A DNA stretch of 64,000 nucleotides from the NCBI RefSeq assembly GCF_014174395.1, contig NZ_JABEQD010000001.1:496001-560000 (forward strand). The letters run 5' to 3'. The number at the start of each line of letters is the position of its first letter. Within the stretch, counting starts at the first letter, position 1. Under the pieces are notes generated by a model. That model was not told the DNA's origin. It made no database searches and saw only the letters and a program-made list of their open reading frames with translations. The stretch is from Gluconacetobacter aggeris. Its GTDB lineage: Bacteria > Pseudomonadota > Alphaproteobacteria > Acetobacterales > Acetobacteraceae. The translations under genes and the position numbers were made by a program. Shown here one piece after another: positions 44,500 through 52,995 of the stretch.

Positions 44500-45918
44500 T
44501 CAGGCGGCGGGCGAGAGGGCGGCCTTCATGTCCCGGATCGACGCGAGCGTGTCATTGAGCATGCTCCAGTCATCCTGGTCCGCAATCGGCTGCCATATCC
44601 GCTCCACTACGTCGATCAGCATGGTGCAGGGGACGGATCGGGAAAAATACGGACTGGAAAGATCCAGATCCGGTCGCGGGGAATAGGCATCGATCCGCCG
44701 ACGCAGCGGCTCGAACTCCGCACCCGCATAGAAATGGGCATTGGGCCCGTTGAGCGCCCGATGCCTGCTCTGCGTTCCACCATACCAGTCGAAGAACAAA
44801 TTTTCAAATCCTATTCCCGATCGTTCCAGAAACGTCCATGTCTCCGCCGACAGTTCACGGTCATCATTTCTGGAAAGTGGTGACAAGCCAAGGCGTTTCA
44901 CGATGACGCAGTTCATCTCCACTTCATAACGATTTGGGAAATCGTCGAAGATCTTCTGAAGATCTTCGATTTCCGTCTGGGGAATCAGGCATTCCGCCAG
45001 GCGCGCCAGGGTCCACAGCGCGGCCTCGGGCTGGCGCCCGAACGCATACAGGCCCGACTGGTCGAAATAGGCGGCGACGAACGCAGGGTCGTATCGGGGC
45101 AGGAAGCGCCACGGGCCGTAATCGAAGCTTTCGCCCGTGATGTTGATATTGTCCGTATTCAGCACACCATGCACGAATCCCGCCCCCATCCACTGGGCCG
45201 CCAGGCGCGCGATGCGGGTGCAGGCAATGTCGAACAGCGACGTCGCCGCATTGTCCCCGCCATGAGTGTCGGGGAAGTAGGCGGCCATGACATAGTCCAC
45301 CAGCCGCGTCAGGCTGGCCCGGTCTTCCAGCGCGGCAAGGCGCTGGAAAGTTCCCACACGGATGTGCGAATGGCTCAGCCGCGCCAGCACGCACGACCGG
45401 GTGGGCGACGGCTCGTCCCCGCGCTGCAGCCGCTCTCCGGTCTCGATCACGCTCAGCGTCCGCGAGGTGTTCACGCCCAGCGCATCCAGCATTTCACTGG
45501 CCAGGATCTCGCGCACCCCGCCCTTCAGGGTCAGGCGCCCGTCCCCGCCGCGCGACCACGGCGTGCGGCCGCTGCCCTTGGTACCAATGTCCAGCAGCCT
45601 GCCGTCGCGCGCGTCCCGCATCTGCGCGAACAGGAAGCCCCGCCCATCGCCCAGGTCGGGATTGTACTGGCGGAACTGATGCCCGTGATAGCGCAGCGCC
45701 AGCGGCGTCGGCAGCCCGTCGGGCAGCGGGACGAAGCGCCCCAGATGATCGATCCATTCCGCGTCGGTCAGCGTATCCAGCCCGATCCGCGCCGCCGCGT
45801 CCTGGTTGCGGAAGCGCAGGATATGTTCGGGAAAGCGTGCCGCTTCCACCGGGTCGTAGAACGCATCGCCCAGCGTCAGATGCTCACGGGCGGGATGATA
45901 GGCGGCGGAGAACGGCAT
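44500..45918 (-). CDS. selO: SelO/YdiU-family protein adenylyltransferase
   Basis: 472 residues, pseudokinase fold. Signatures: ALRYHGHQFRQYNPDLGDGRGFLFAQ, LDIGTKGSGRTPWSRGGDGRLTLKGGVREILASEML, and VHGVLNTDNINITGESFDYGP. SelO uses inverted ATP to transfer AMP onto Ser, Thr or Tyr residues of targets, linked to redox control. The C terminus has no selenocysteine/cysteine tail (ends ALSPAA). GAGG lies about 10 bases before the ATG at 45918. Confidence 0.92.
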   Translation of the reverse strand: MPFSAAYHPAREHLTLGDAFYDPVEAARFPEHILRFRNQDAAARIGLDTLTDAEWIDHLGRFVPLPDGLPTPLALRYHGHQFRQYNPDLGDGRGFLFAQMRDARDGRLLDIGTKGSGRTPWSRGGDGRLTLKGGVREILASEMLDALGVNTSRTLSVIETGERLQRGDEPSPTRSCVLARLSHSHIRVGTFQRLAALEDRASLTRLVDYVMAAYFPDTHGGDNAATSLFDIACTRIARLAAQWMGAGFVHGVLNTDNINITGESFDYGPWRFLPRYDPAFVAAYFDQSGLYAFGRQPEAALWTLARLAECLIPQTEIEDLQKIFDDFPNRYEVEMNCVIVKRLGLSPLSRNDDRELSAETWTFLERSGIGFENLFFDWYGGTQSRHRALNGPNAHFYAGAEFEPLRRRIDAYSPRPDLDLSSPYFSRSVPCTMLIDVVERIWQPIADQDDWSMLNDTLASIRDMKAALSPAA

Positions 45919-45985
45919 GGATCGGAACCTCGGATCGAGGGCGTGGGGCGATGGCCCGAAGGGCGTGGAGGGAAACGGCGCGCGG

Positions 45986-47041
45986 TCACGCCGGTTCGGG
46001 AAAGACCGGCAGGCCCAGCGTATCGGGGCGGGGGGCGAAACAGGCTTCGATCGCCGCATCGCCCAGCGCCTCGCCCGCCAGCCAGCGTGGCGCGTTGTCC
46101 TTGTCGACGATCTTGGCCCGCACGCCCTCGGTGAAATCGGGCAGGCGGATCAGGTTGCCGACCAGGCGATATTCCTGCTCCAGCACCGTGTTCAGATCCG
46201 GCAGGCGGCGCGCGGCATGCCAGGCGCGGAACGTGACAAGCAGCGACAGGGGCGAGGCCTGCTCCATCGCCTCGCGGTCTTCGGCCGCCCACGGCTCGGC
46301 GCTGCACGCCAGCCGGTCGCGGATCGTCTCCAGGTCCGGCGCGTCATAGAGCGCGTTGATCGCCGCCAGTTCCTCCTGAACCGGGCGCGGGACGGCAGGG
46401 GCCAGATCCACCACTTCACCCGCCGGCCGCCGGGCGAGGGCGGCCGCAAGCTCCGGCAGGTCCGACGCCGCCAGCATCCGGTCGGCAAAGCCCGCGACCA
46501 CGGCCTGCCCGCCCTGCATCCGGCCGCCGGTCAGGGCCAGGCGCAGCCCATACAGCCCCGGCGCGCGGGACAGCAGGTACGACCCGCCCGCATCGGGCGT
46601 CAGCCCGATCGCGACCTCGGGCATGGCCAGCACGCTGCGTTCGGTCACGATCCGGTGACGGACATGCGCACCCAGCCCGACCCCACCCCCCATCGTGATC
46701 CCGTCCATGAACGACACCACCGGCTTGGGATACCCCGCCAGGACCGAGACCAGCCGGTAGCCCGCACGGAACACCTGCGCCGCCGCATCGGGCCCCGCGT
46801 CGCGTGCCAGGGTATAAAGGGCCCGCAGGTCCCCGCCGGCCGAAAACGCCCGGGGGCTGGTACTGTCGATCAGCACCGTCTCGACCGCCGGGTCGTCCCG
46901 CCATGCGGCGAGCACCGCGGCGATCCCGCGATAGAGCGTAATATCCAGCGCGTTCAGCGCCTTGGGGCGATTGACCGTCAGCCGCCCCAGGCGGCCCTGG
47001 CGGGATACCAGCAGCGTATCGTCCGTCGCGTCGGCCTGCAT
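45986..47041 (-). CDS. Enoyl-CoA hydratase/3-hydroxyisobutyryl-CoA hydrolase family protein
   Basis: 351 residues of the crotonase fold: NRPKALNALD at the N terminus, the oxyanion-hole block AFSAGGDLRALY, and DGITMGGGVGLGAHVRHRIVTERSVLAMPEVAIGLTPDAGGSYLLSR with the catalytic Glu/Asp positions of 3-hydroxyisobutyryl-CoA hydrolases. The family acts in valine breakdown. It lies 67 bp upstream of selO on the same strand and is divergent from the flavin reductase. Confidence 0.86.
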   Translation of the reverse strand: MQADATDDTLLVSRQGRLGRLTVNRPKALNALDITLYRGIAAVLAAWRDDPAVETVLIDSTSPRAFSAGGDLRALYTLARDAGPDAAAQVFRAGYRLVSVLAGYPKPVVSFMDGITMGGGVGLGAHVRHRIVTERSVLAMPEVAIGLTPDAGGSYLLSRAPGLYGLRLALTGGRMQGGQAVVAGFADRMLAASDLPELAAALARRPAGEVVDLAPAVPRPVQEELAAINALYDAPDLETIRDRLACSAEPWAAEDREAMEQASPLSLLVTFRAWHAARRLPDLNTVLEQEYRLVGNLIRLPDFTEGVRAKIVDKDNAPRWLAGEALGDAAIEACFAPRPDTLGLPVFPEPA

Positions 47042-47146
47042 GATGATGAGTTCCTTCCGTTTTCCCTGTCGTGATACTATGCCAGAATGATCGATGATGC
47101 AGATGCCGCCCCTACAGGAATGGACGACGGCAGGAAGGGCGCGGGC

Positions 47147-47644
47147 ATGAGTGTGGACTCCCAGACCTATCGGGACGCGATGGCGCGGCTGGGCGCGGCA
47201 GTGAATGTGGTCACGACCGGCACGCTGGACGACCCGGTGGGCTTCACCGCTTCGGCCGTCTGTTCCGTCAGCGACGCCCCGCCCACGCTGCTGGTGTGCA
47301 TGAACCGCGCGTCACGCGCGCGCGATGCCTTTCATACCGGCGGGCCGATCTGCATCAATGTCCTGTCCGCCGGCCAGCGCGACATTTCAGGCACCTTCGC
47401 CGGGCCGCTGGACATGTACGAACGGTTCACGGTCGGCCACTGGACGACGATGGTGACCGGCGCGCCGGCATTGGAAGAGGCCGTGGCTTCCTTCGACTGC
47501 CGGATCGACCGGATTGTCGAGGTCGGCACCCACAGCGTCATGTTCGGTGTGGTCGAGGCCATCCGCATCGGCGCGCCGATGGGGGGCCTGGTCTATTTCA
47601 ACCGCACCTATCACGTCGTGCCGCATGGCGGCCACGACCACTGA
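47147..47644 (+). CDS. Flavin reductase (HpaC/RutF-like)
   Basis: 165 residues of the split-barrel FMN-binding fold: YRDAMARLGAAVNVVTTGTLDDPVGFTASAVCSVSDAPPTLLVCM, with the GFTAS-x-V-x-S-V-S signature, then CINVLSAGQ and the C-terminal VYFNRTYHVV. It supplies reduced flavin to a partner monooxygenase, not present nearby. AGGAAGGG lies 9 bases before the ATG at 47147. Confidence 0.88.
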   Translation: MSVDSQTYRDAMARLGAAVNVVTTGTLDDPVGFTASAVCSVSDAPPTLLVCMNRASRARDAFHTGGPICINVLSAGQRDISGTFAGPLDMYERFTVGHWTTMVTGAPALEEAVASFDCRIDRIVEVGTHSVMFGVVEAIRIGAPMGGLVYFNRTYHVVPHGGHDH

Positions 47645-47682
47645 CCCCGATTACCGATTCCACTTGTCCGGAGATACGCGCG

Positions 47683-47808
47683 ATGCCTTCACGCCGCCGC
47701 CTGGAACACCCGCCGGTCATTGACGGCCGGATGCTGCTTGCCCTGCATGCCGGGCTGGGCACCGTGCTGGTCCTGATGGCATGGTGGTGCTGGTCCCTGC
47801 CGTCCTGA
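47683..47808 (+). CDS. Small membrane protein, 41 residues
   Basis: MPSRRRLEHPPVIDGRMLL begins it; the second half is one hydrophobic helix (about residues 18-38) with WWCWSLPS at the end. GGAG lies 9 bases before the ATG. It follows the flavin reductase by 38 bp on the same strand. A positively charged N terminus predicts an inner-membrane, N-in topology. No family recognised; it could be a chance frame. Confidence 0.5.
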   Translation: MPSRRRLEHPPVIDGRMLLALHAGLGTVLVLMAWWCWSLPS

Positions 47809-47841
47809 ACCGCCCGTTCCTCGGCCCGTCGTGCAGGATCA

Positions 47842-48657
47842 TCAGGCCGCATCGATGCGTTCACGCCGCCCGGTGAAGCGCCAGGCGCCGGCGACCAGGT
47901 AAAAACCCGTACTCAGCGCGCTGATCCAGAACGAGGCCGGGCAATCGGTCCACCAGGACAGGGCCAGCCCGCCCCAGCCCGCCCCGATCGCACACAGGAC
48001 CGACAGTACGATCCCCCATCCCGGCGTGGCCGTCAGGCGCTGCGCCGTCGCCGCCGGCCCGACCATCAGCGCGAAGACCAGCAGCACACCGGTAATCTGC
48101 ACGCATTCCGCCGTCACGACCGCGACGATGGCCAGGAAGATGGTGGATACCATGCGCAGCTTTACGCCGCGGGCCTCCGCCGTCTCGGGCTGGAGGCTGG
48201 CGAACAGCAGCGGCCGCGACAGCGCCGCCATGGCCAGCACGCAGCCCACACCCAGCACCAGCAGCCACCCCAGCATCGACCGGTCCACCCCCAGCACGTT
48301 GCCGAACAGCAACGCCGTGGCGCGGGTGGCCGATGTGGTCAGGAAGTGCAGGAACAGAAGGCCACAACCCAGCATGCAGGACAGGACCAGCCCGATGGTG
48401 ACATCCCGCCCCTGGGTGGTGCCGCGCCCACCCAGCCCCATGGCCACCCCGGCCAGGACCGTGGCGCCCATCAGCCCCCAGAAGGGCGGCATGCCCACCA
48501 GCAGCGCACCGGTCGCCCCCGCAAAGCCGACATGCGACAGCGCGTGGCCGGCAAAGCTCTCGCCCCGCAGCACCATGAAATAACCGACCAGCCCGGAGAG
48601 GATCGCAACGATACCCGTCGCGGCAAAGGCATGGCGCATGAATTCGAAGGCGAACAT
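47842..48657 (-). CDS. znuB: ZnuB, zinc ABC transporter permease
   Basis: 271 residues, ABC-3 permease with eight or nine membrane helices: GYFMVLRGESFAGHALSHVGFAG in the N-terminal third and the conserved RLTATPGWGIVLSV near the end. It carries zinc through the inner membrane with ZnuC as ATPase. Third gene of znuA-znuC-znuB. A gap of 23 bases separates it from znuC. Confidence 0.9.
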   Translation of the reverse strand: MFAFEFMRHAFAATGIVAILSGLVGYFMVLRGESFAGHALSHVGFAGATGALLVGMPPFWGLMGATVLAGVAMGLGGRGTTQGRDVTIGLVLSCMLGCGLLFLHFLTTSATRATALLFGNVLGVDRSMLGWLLVLGVGCVLAMAALSRPLLFASLQPETAEARGVKLRMVSTIFLAIVAVVTAECVQITGVLLVFALMVGPAATAQRLTATPGWGIVLSVLCAIGAGWGGLALSWWTDCPASFWISALSTGFYLVAGAWRFTGRRERIDAA

Positions 48658-48680
48658 GATCGGATGCTACCCCCGCCCGC

Positions 48681-49526
48681 TCACGACTGCACCACCCCGT
48701 CGGCAACGACGAAGATGCGCCCGTTCGCCCGGATCACCTCGACCGGCATGCCATACAGGGCGCTCAGCACCGGGCCGGTCACGACCTCGTCCACCGTGCC
48801 CAGCCGCGCCGCCCCGCGCCCCACATACAGCACCTGGTCCATCACCCCCAGCAGCGGGTTGAGGTCATGGGTGGAAAACAGCACCGCAATGCCCAGTTGG
48901 CGGCGGATCGTATCCACCAGCGCCACGACTTCCCGCGCGCGATGGGGGTCGAGGCTGGCCAGCGGTTCGTCCAGCAGCAGCAGACGGGGCCGCCCCAGCA
49001 GGGCCTGCGCCAGCAGCAGCCGCTGGCGTTCGCCGCCCGAAAGATGGTCGATCGGCCGGCGTGCCAGATGCATGGCCCCCACCAGATCCAGCACCCGGTC
49101 GATTTCCATCGCATCGTGGCGGCGGTGCCGGCCGGGGCGCCAGTCGCAGGGCAGGCCCCAGCGTTCGCCATGCAGGGCGGCGGCGATGAAGCTGCGCCCG
49201 TCCAGGCGCGGCGCCGAGCGGGCCGGGAATTGCGGCAGATAGCCGATATCGTGGTTGCCCCGCCCCACCGGCCGGCCGAAGACCGAAATCCGCCCGGCCG
49301 CCGCCGGCACCACGCCCAGAATGGCGCGAATCAGGCTGCTCTTGCCCGCGCCGTTGGGCCCCAGCATGCCGACGAAGGCCCCGGCGGGCACCGTCAGCCC
49401 GACATCGGACAGGATAATGCGGTCGCCGATGCGCAGCGTGACATGCGCCATGTCGACCGGCGGCATGGCAGGGGACGCCGGCGCGGGCGGTCCGCCGCAG
49501 CACCCATGGCCATCATGACCGCTCAT
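48681..49526 (-). CDS. znuC: ZnuC, zinc ABC transporter ATPase
   Basis: 281 residues: Walker A GPNGAGKSS, signature LSGGERQRLLLAQALLGRP, Walker B LLLLDEPLASLDP, switch His in FSTHDLN. The first 12 residues (MSGHDGHGCCGG) are rich in His and Cys, unusual for ZnuC and a possible zinc-sensing tail. The start overlaps the znuA stop (ATGA), which fixes it; a much longer frame reaching 50075 is antisense to znuA coding phase and is rejected. Confidence 0.92.
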   Translation of the reverse strand: MSGHDGHGCCGGPPAPASPAMPPVDMAHVTLRIGDRIILSDVGLTVPAGAFVGMLGPNGAGKSSLIRAILGVVPAAAGRISVFGRPVGRGNHDIGYLPQFPARSAPRLDGRSFIAAALHGERWGLPCDWRPGRHRRHDAMEIDRVLDLVGAMHLARRPIDHLSGGERQRLLLAQALLGRPRLLLLDEPLASLDPHRAREVVALVDTIRRQLGIAVLFSTHDLNPLLGVMDQVLYVGRGAARLGTVDEVVTGPVLSALYGMPVEVIRANGRIFVVADGVVQS

Positions 49527-50464
49527 GCGGGCCCCCGGGCCGATCCTTGGGCGAAGGCCTGTTCCAGACGGTCCAGCACCCCACCGATCCAGTCCTGATA
49601 GCGCGTGCCCGGCGGCAGGCTTTCGCCGACCCGCAGCACGGCAATGCCCGTCCCCCGCGCCAGACGGTCCAGCCGTTCGGTGGCCGGGCCGGTCGTCTGT
49701 TCGTTCAGGATCAGGACCCGCACCCGCCGCGCCGCCAGGTCCTGTTCGAACCCGGCAACCTCCGCGGGACCGGGATCGGTGCCGTTCATGACCGCGCGCT
49801 GGAAGTCCGTATCGTGCATCGTCAGACCGATCTGCCGCGTCATCAGGCCGAAGATCGGCTCGGACGCGGCCACCGGCACCCCATGATACCGCTCCCTCAA
49901 CTGCGCGATCCGCTGCTGAAGCGGTACCAGCGTGTCCAGAAACCGTTGCAGGCGGGCCTGTAATGCCGCACGGCGATCGGGGCGGATCGCGCCGCAATCG
50001 GCGGCGAATGCCGTCGCGACGACGCGCACCATCGACAGGTCGTACCAGAAATGGGCGTTGTCGCCGTCCCGCCACCCGACCAGTGCCGCGACGGTCAGCA
50101 CGACCGGCCGGTCGGCGCTACCGCCCCCCTCCATCAGCCGATCGATCCAGCCGTCATATCCCCCGCCATTGGCGATCACGATCCGCGCCATGCCCAGCCG
50201 CCGCCCATCCATCGGACTGGCCTCGAACGCATGCGGGTCGGTGGCGGGATTGGTCAGGATGCTGCTCACGGCGACATCGGCCCCCCCGACCTGGCGCGCG
50301 ATATCGCCCCAGACCGCTTCGGCGGCAACAACGGCAATCGGACTGTCGGCACGGGCCGGCCGCCCCACCGATGCCGCCAGCATGACAGCCATCAGCCAGG
50401 CGCAGACCAGGCGAACCAGGCCCGACCGGGCGAGACGAAGGGGCAATATAAGGTCAGCAGACAC
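49523..50464 (-). CDS. znuA: ZnuA-like periplasmic zinc-binding protein
   Basis: 313 residues, cluster A-I solute-binding protein. Sec signal peptide (hydrophobic stretch to about residue 38, GRPARADS). Metal ligands: His in ATDPHAFEASP, His in NAHFWYD, Glu/His region SEPIFGLM and Asp/Glu in LNEQT. There is no His-rich loop. The start is a GTG at 50464; an internal ATG near residue 27 is possible. Zur-box-like dyad 40 bp upstream. Confidence 0.85.
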   Translation of the reverse strand: MSADLILPLRLARSGLVRLVCAWLMAVMLAASVGRPARADSPIAVVAAEAVWGDIARQVGGADVAVSSILTNPATDPHAFEASPMDGRRLGMARIVIANGGGYDGWIDRLMEGGGSADRPVVLTVAALVGWRDGDNAHFWYDLSMVRVVATAFAADCGAIRPDRRAALQARLQRFLDTLVPLQQRIAQLRERYHGVPVAASEPIFGLMTRQIGLTMHDTDFQRAVMNGTDPGPAEVAGFEQDLAARRVRVLILNEQTTGPATERLDRLARGTGIAVLRVGESLPPGTRYQDWIGGVLDRLEQAFAQGSARGPA

Positions 50465-50504
50465 GCGACAGGCCGTCAGCAGGAGGGTTGGCAGGTCAAA
50501 ATAC

Positions 50505-50517
50505 GTTATAATGTAAC
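50505..50517. promoter_or_regulatory. Zur-box-like dyad between znuA and zur
   Basis: GTTATAATGTAAC, symmetric GTTA-N5-TAAC, in an A/T-rich setting resembling alphaproteobacterial Zur boxes. It lies 41 bp before znuA and 101 bp before the zur start. Confidence 0.75.
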
Positions 50518-50617
50518 ATATTTGAAGCCTTCATATAACGCGCTTTCCGGCGTATGGAAACCAGGGAGCCGCTCGGCGGCATCTCTGAACAGATCGGGGG
50601 GGCATGGCGCGGCAGGT

Positions 50618-51109
50618 ATGGCGGGGACGAGTTTCGCCGAAAAGACCGAGACACGGCTGGATAATGCCGAGCGCTTGTGCGCCGCGCATGGTTCGCGGCT
50701 GACCGATCTGCGGCGCCAGGTGCTGGGCCTGGTGCTGGAGGCCGCGCGCCCGGTCGGCGCCTATGACCTGCTGGACGGATTGCGCGCCGACAAGAAGGGC
50801 GCCGCCCCGCCCACGGTTTACCGCGCACTGGATTTTCTGCTGGAAGAGGGGCTGATCCACAAGATCGAGCGCCTGTCGGCTTTCGTGGGCTGCACGCATG
50901 CGCTGGATGGCAGCCATACCGAGGCAGGCCATCCTCATGCGGCGCAATTTCTGATCTGTACCGGCTGCGGCCAGGTGACCGAACTGGACGATCACGGCAT
51001 CCTGCATGCGCTGGTCGATGCCACACGGCATATCGGCTTCACGGTGCGCCATTCGACCGTCGAGGCAGAGGGCCTGTGCGCCGCCTGCCGCGACGCAGCA
51101 ACGGCATAA
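50618..51109 (+). CDS. zur: Zur, zinc-responsive Fur-family repressor
   Basis: 163 residues. N-terminal winged helix (RLTDLRRQVLGLVLEAARPVGAYDLL, TVYRALDFLLEEGLIHKIE) and the C-terminal dimer domain with the structural zinc site C114-x2-C117 and C154-x2-C157. His residues in HTEAGHPHAAQF belong to the regulatory site. Divergent from znuACB, with a dyad between them. Upstream in-frame sequence to 50051 is antisense to znuA and not coding. Confidence 0.9.
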   Translation: MAGTSFAEKTETRLDNAERLCAAHGSRLTDLRRQVLGLVLEAARPVGAYDLLDGLRADKKGAAPPTVYRALDFLLEEGLIHKIERLSAFVGCTHALDGSHTEAGHPHAAQFLICTGCGQVTELDDHGILHALVDATRHIGFTVRHSTVEAEGLCAACRDAATA

Positions 51110-51174
51110 GGCGCGGACCGGCCACCAATGACGGCCGACTTCAGACTTCACGGCGAACGGCACGACTGAGGATT

Positions 51175-51957
51175 ATGGTGAGAAACGGTTACAGGGTCAG
51201 GCCGACCGGCCTGGCAACCCGGAATTCGGAACGCATGATCTTCCGGATAGACGATATGCAGGGCCGGGCGCGCGCGCGGATCGCGGCGAAAGATGGTGCC
51301 CAGGCCCTGATGCTGTTCTGGCAACGGCGCGGCCGGCAGATCATGGCCGAAGCCCTGCCCGACCCTGACCCCGTAGCCACCCTGCGACGGAATTTCGACA
51401 TGGCACGCATCCTCCCGGATACCGCCGAACTGCCGCTGCCCGCACCAGCACCCCGCGCCGCCACACAGCCCGCGACCCGCCGGCCCCGCACCCCGCGCCC
51501 GGTACGCGACACGGCAGACGCCGGACAGAACGATTTGTTCGCATCGGCCGCCACCAGCCCGCCGCCTGCCGCCCCGCCAAGGGCCGAACCTGCGCCACCC
51601 CGGCGGCAGGTCACGCATCTGGATGCCGAGACCCTGCAACTGGCGCGCGTCCATTTTCGCGGGCTTCAGGCGTCCGACCCCGCCGACAGCTATCTGTACC
51701 ACATCACGACGGAAGAGAATGCCGACGCCATGCTGCGCGACGGCCTGGCCATGAGCCGCCGCCATCCTCTGCTGCTGACCGAGCGGGGCGGCGTGCCCTA
51801 CTGGCTGTCCCTGGTGGCTGACGACGACGATGCCCGCGAAGCCGATATCGCCGTGCTGCGCATGAAGCGCTTCATGATCGACGATCTGATCGAGGACGAT
51901 CCGGACTCGACGCGCAGCTCGGGCAGCCCGAGCTACTTCCTGACCGGCAACACCTGA
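51175..51957 (+). CDS. Conserved hypothetical protein with possible ADP-ribosyltransferase-like C terminus
   Basis: 260 residues from the ATG at 51175; the ATG at 51235 (MIFRIDDMQGRARARI) is an equally good start. An N-terminal basic segment (residues 20-70), a proline/alanine-rich linker (about 90-165), and a C-terminal domain LYHITTEENADAMLRDGLAMSRRHPLLLTERGGVPYWLS. The YHITTxENA-x-ML-x-DGL pattern recalls ART-fold proteins such as KptA or DarT relatives, but I cannot assign catalytic residues. Next to the asparaginase gene on the same strand. Confidence 0.6.
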   Translation: MVRNGYRVRPTGLATRNSERMIFRIDDMQGRARARIAAKDGAQALMLFWQRRGRQIMAEALPDPDPVATLRRNFDMARILPDTAELPLPAPAPRAATQPATRRPRTPRPVRDTADAGQNDLFASAATSPPPAAPPRAEPAPPRRQVTHLDAETLQLARVHFRGLQASDPADSYLYHITTEENADAMLRDGLAMSRRHPLLLTERGGVPYWLSLVADDDDAREADIAVLRMKRFMIDDLIEDDPDSTRSSGSPSYFLTGNT

Positions 51958-51979
51958 CCTCCAAGGACGACACCCACTC

Positions 51980-52978
51980 ATGGAAACAGCAATCGCCGAG
52001 ATCGAACGCGGCGGCCGCGTCGAATCCCGCCATGCCGGTACCGCCGTGGTGGTGGATGCCGATGGCGACGTGCTGTTCGCGCTGGGCGACATCGCGCAGC
52101 CGACCTATCCGCGCTCGGCGGTCAAGGCCTTCCTCGCCCTGCCGCTGGTCGAGAGCGGCGCCGCCGACCGGCTGGGCCTGGATAACGAGGAACTGGCGCT
52201 GGCCTGTGCCTCGCATAACGGCGAGCCGGCCCATGTCGCAGTCGCGGCGCGGATGCTGGGCCGGGTGGGCCGCGACGTCGCCTGCCTGGAATGCGGCACC
52301 CACTGGCCGACCCATGCCGATGCCGCGCACGCGCTGGCCCGCTCGGGCGGCACGCCCAACGCCCTGCATAATAATTGCTCCGGCAAGCATGCCGGCTTCG
52401 TCTGTCTGGCCTGCGACCGGGATGAGGATCTGGCAGGCTACATCCAGCCGGCCCACCCGATCATGCGCGAGGTCACGGCGGCGCTGGCCGACGTGACGGA
52501 TGCCGCCCATGGAGAGGACAATCGCGGCATCGATGGCTGTTCGATCCCCACCTACGCCATCCCGCTACGCGCCCTGGCCCATGGCTTCGCACGCTTCGGC
52601 ACCGGCCACGGTCTGGGCCCGGAACGCGCGCGCGCGGCGGCACGGCTGCGCACCGCCGTGGCCCGCGCCCCCTTCATGGTCGGCGGCAGCGGGCGCTTCG
52701 ACACCGTGCTGATGCAGGCGCTGGGATCAGCCGTGTTCAGCAAGATGGGGGCGGAGGGCATCATGGCCGCCAGCCTGCCGGAGCAGGGGCTGGGCATCGC
52801 GGTGAAATGCCATGACGGCGCCCCCCGCGCGGCCGAAGTCGCAATGGCCGCCCTGCTGACGCGCTTCCTGGGCCCGGAGACCCGCGACCACACGGTGCTG
52901 CGCGATCTGGCGACCCACGATATCCGCAACTGGAACGGAATGACGGTCGGCCGCGTCCGTGCTGCCGCCTTCATCTGA
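51980..52978 (+). CDS. L-asparaginase II family protein (Rhizobium-type)
   Basis: 332 residues. Two Ser-Lys motifs are seen: S46-x2-K49 (PRSAVKAF) and S-x-K in NNCSGKHAGFVCL, as in the thermolabile, non-amyloid Rhizobium etli asparaginase II group. HGEDNRGIDGCSIPTYAIPL and GGSGRFDTVLMQAL are further family blocks. Hydrolyses asparagine to aspartate and ammonia in the cytoplasm. 22 bases downstream of the unknown gene; the deformylase-like gene follows by 17. Confidence 0.9.
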   Translation: METAIAEIERGGRVESRHAGTAVVVDADGDVLFALGDIAQPTYPRSAVKAFLALPLVESGAADRLGLDNEELALACASHNGEPAHVAVAARMLGRVGRDVACLECGTHWPTHADAAHALARSGGTPNALHNNCSGKHAGFVCLACDRDEDLAGYIQPAHPIMREVTAALADVTDAAHGEDNRGIDGCSIPTYAIPLRALAHGFARFGTGHGLGPERARAAARLRTAVARAPFMVGGSGRFDTVLMQALGSAVFSKMGAEGIMAASLPEQGLGIAVKCHDGAPRAAEVAMAALLTRFLGPETRDHTVLRDLATHDIRNWNGMTVGRVRAAAFI

Positions 52979-52995
52979 TCCCAAGAGGCGTCCGA

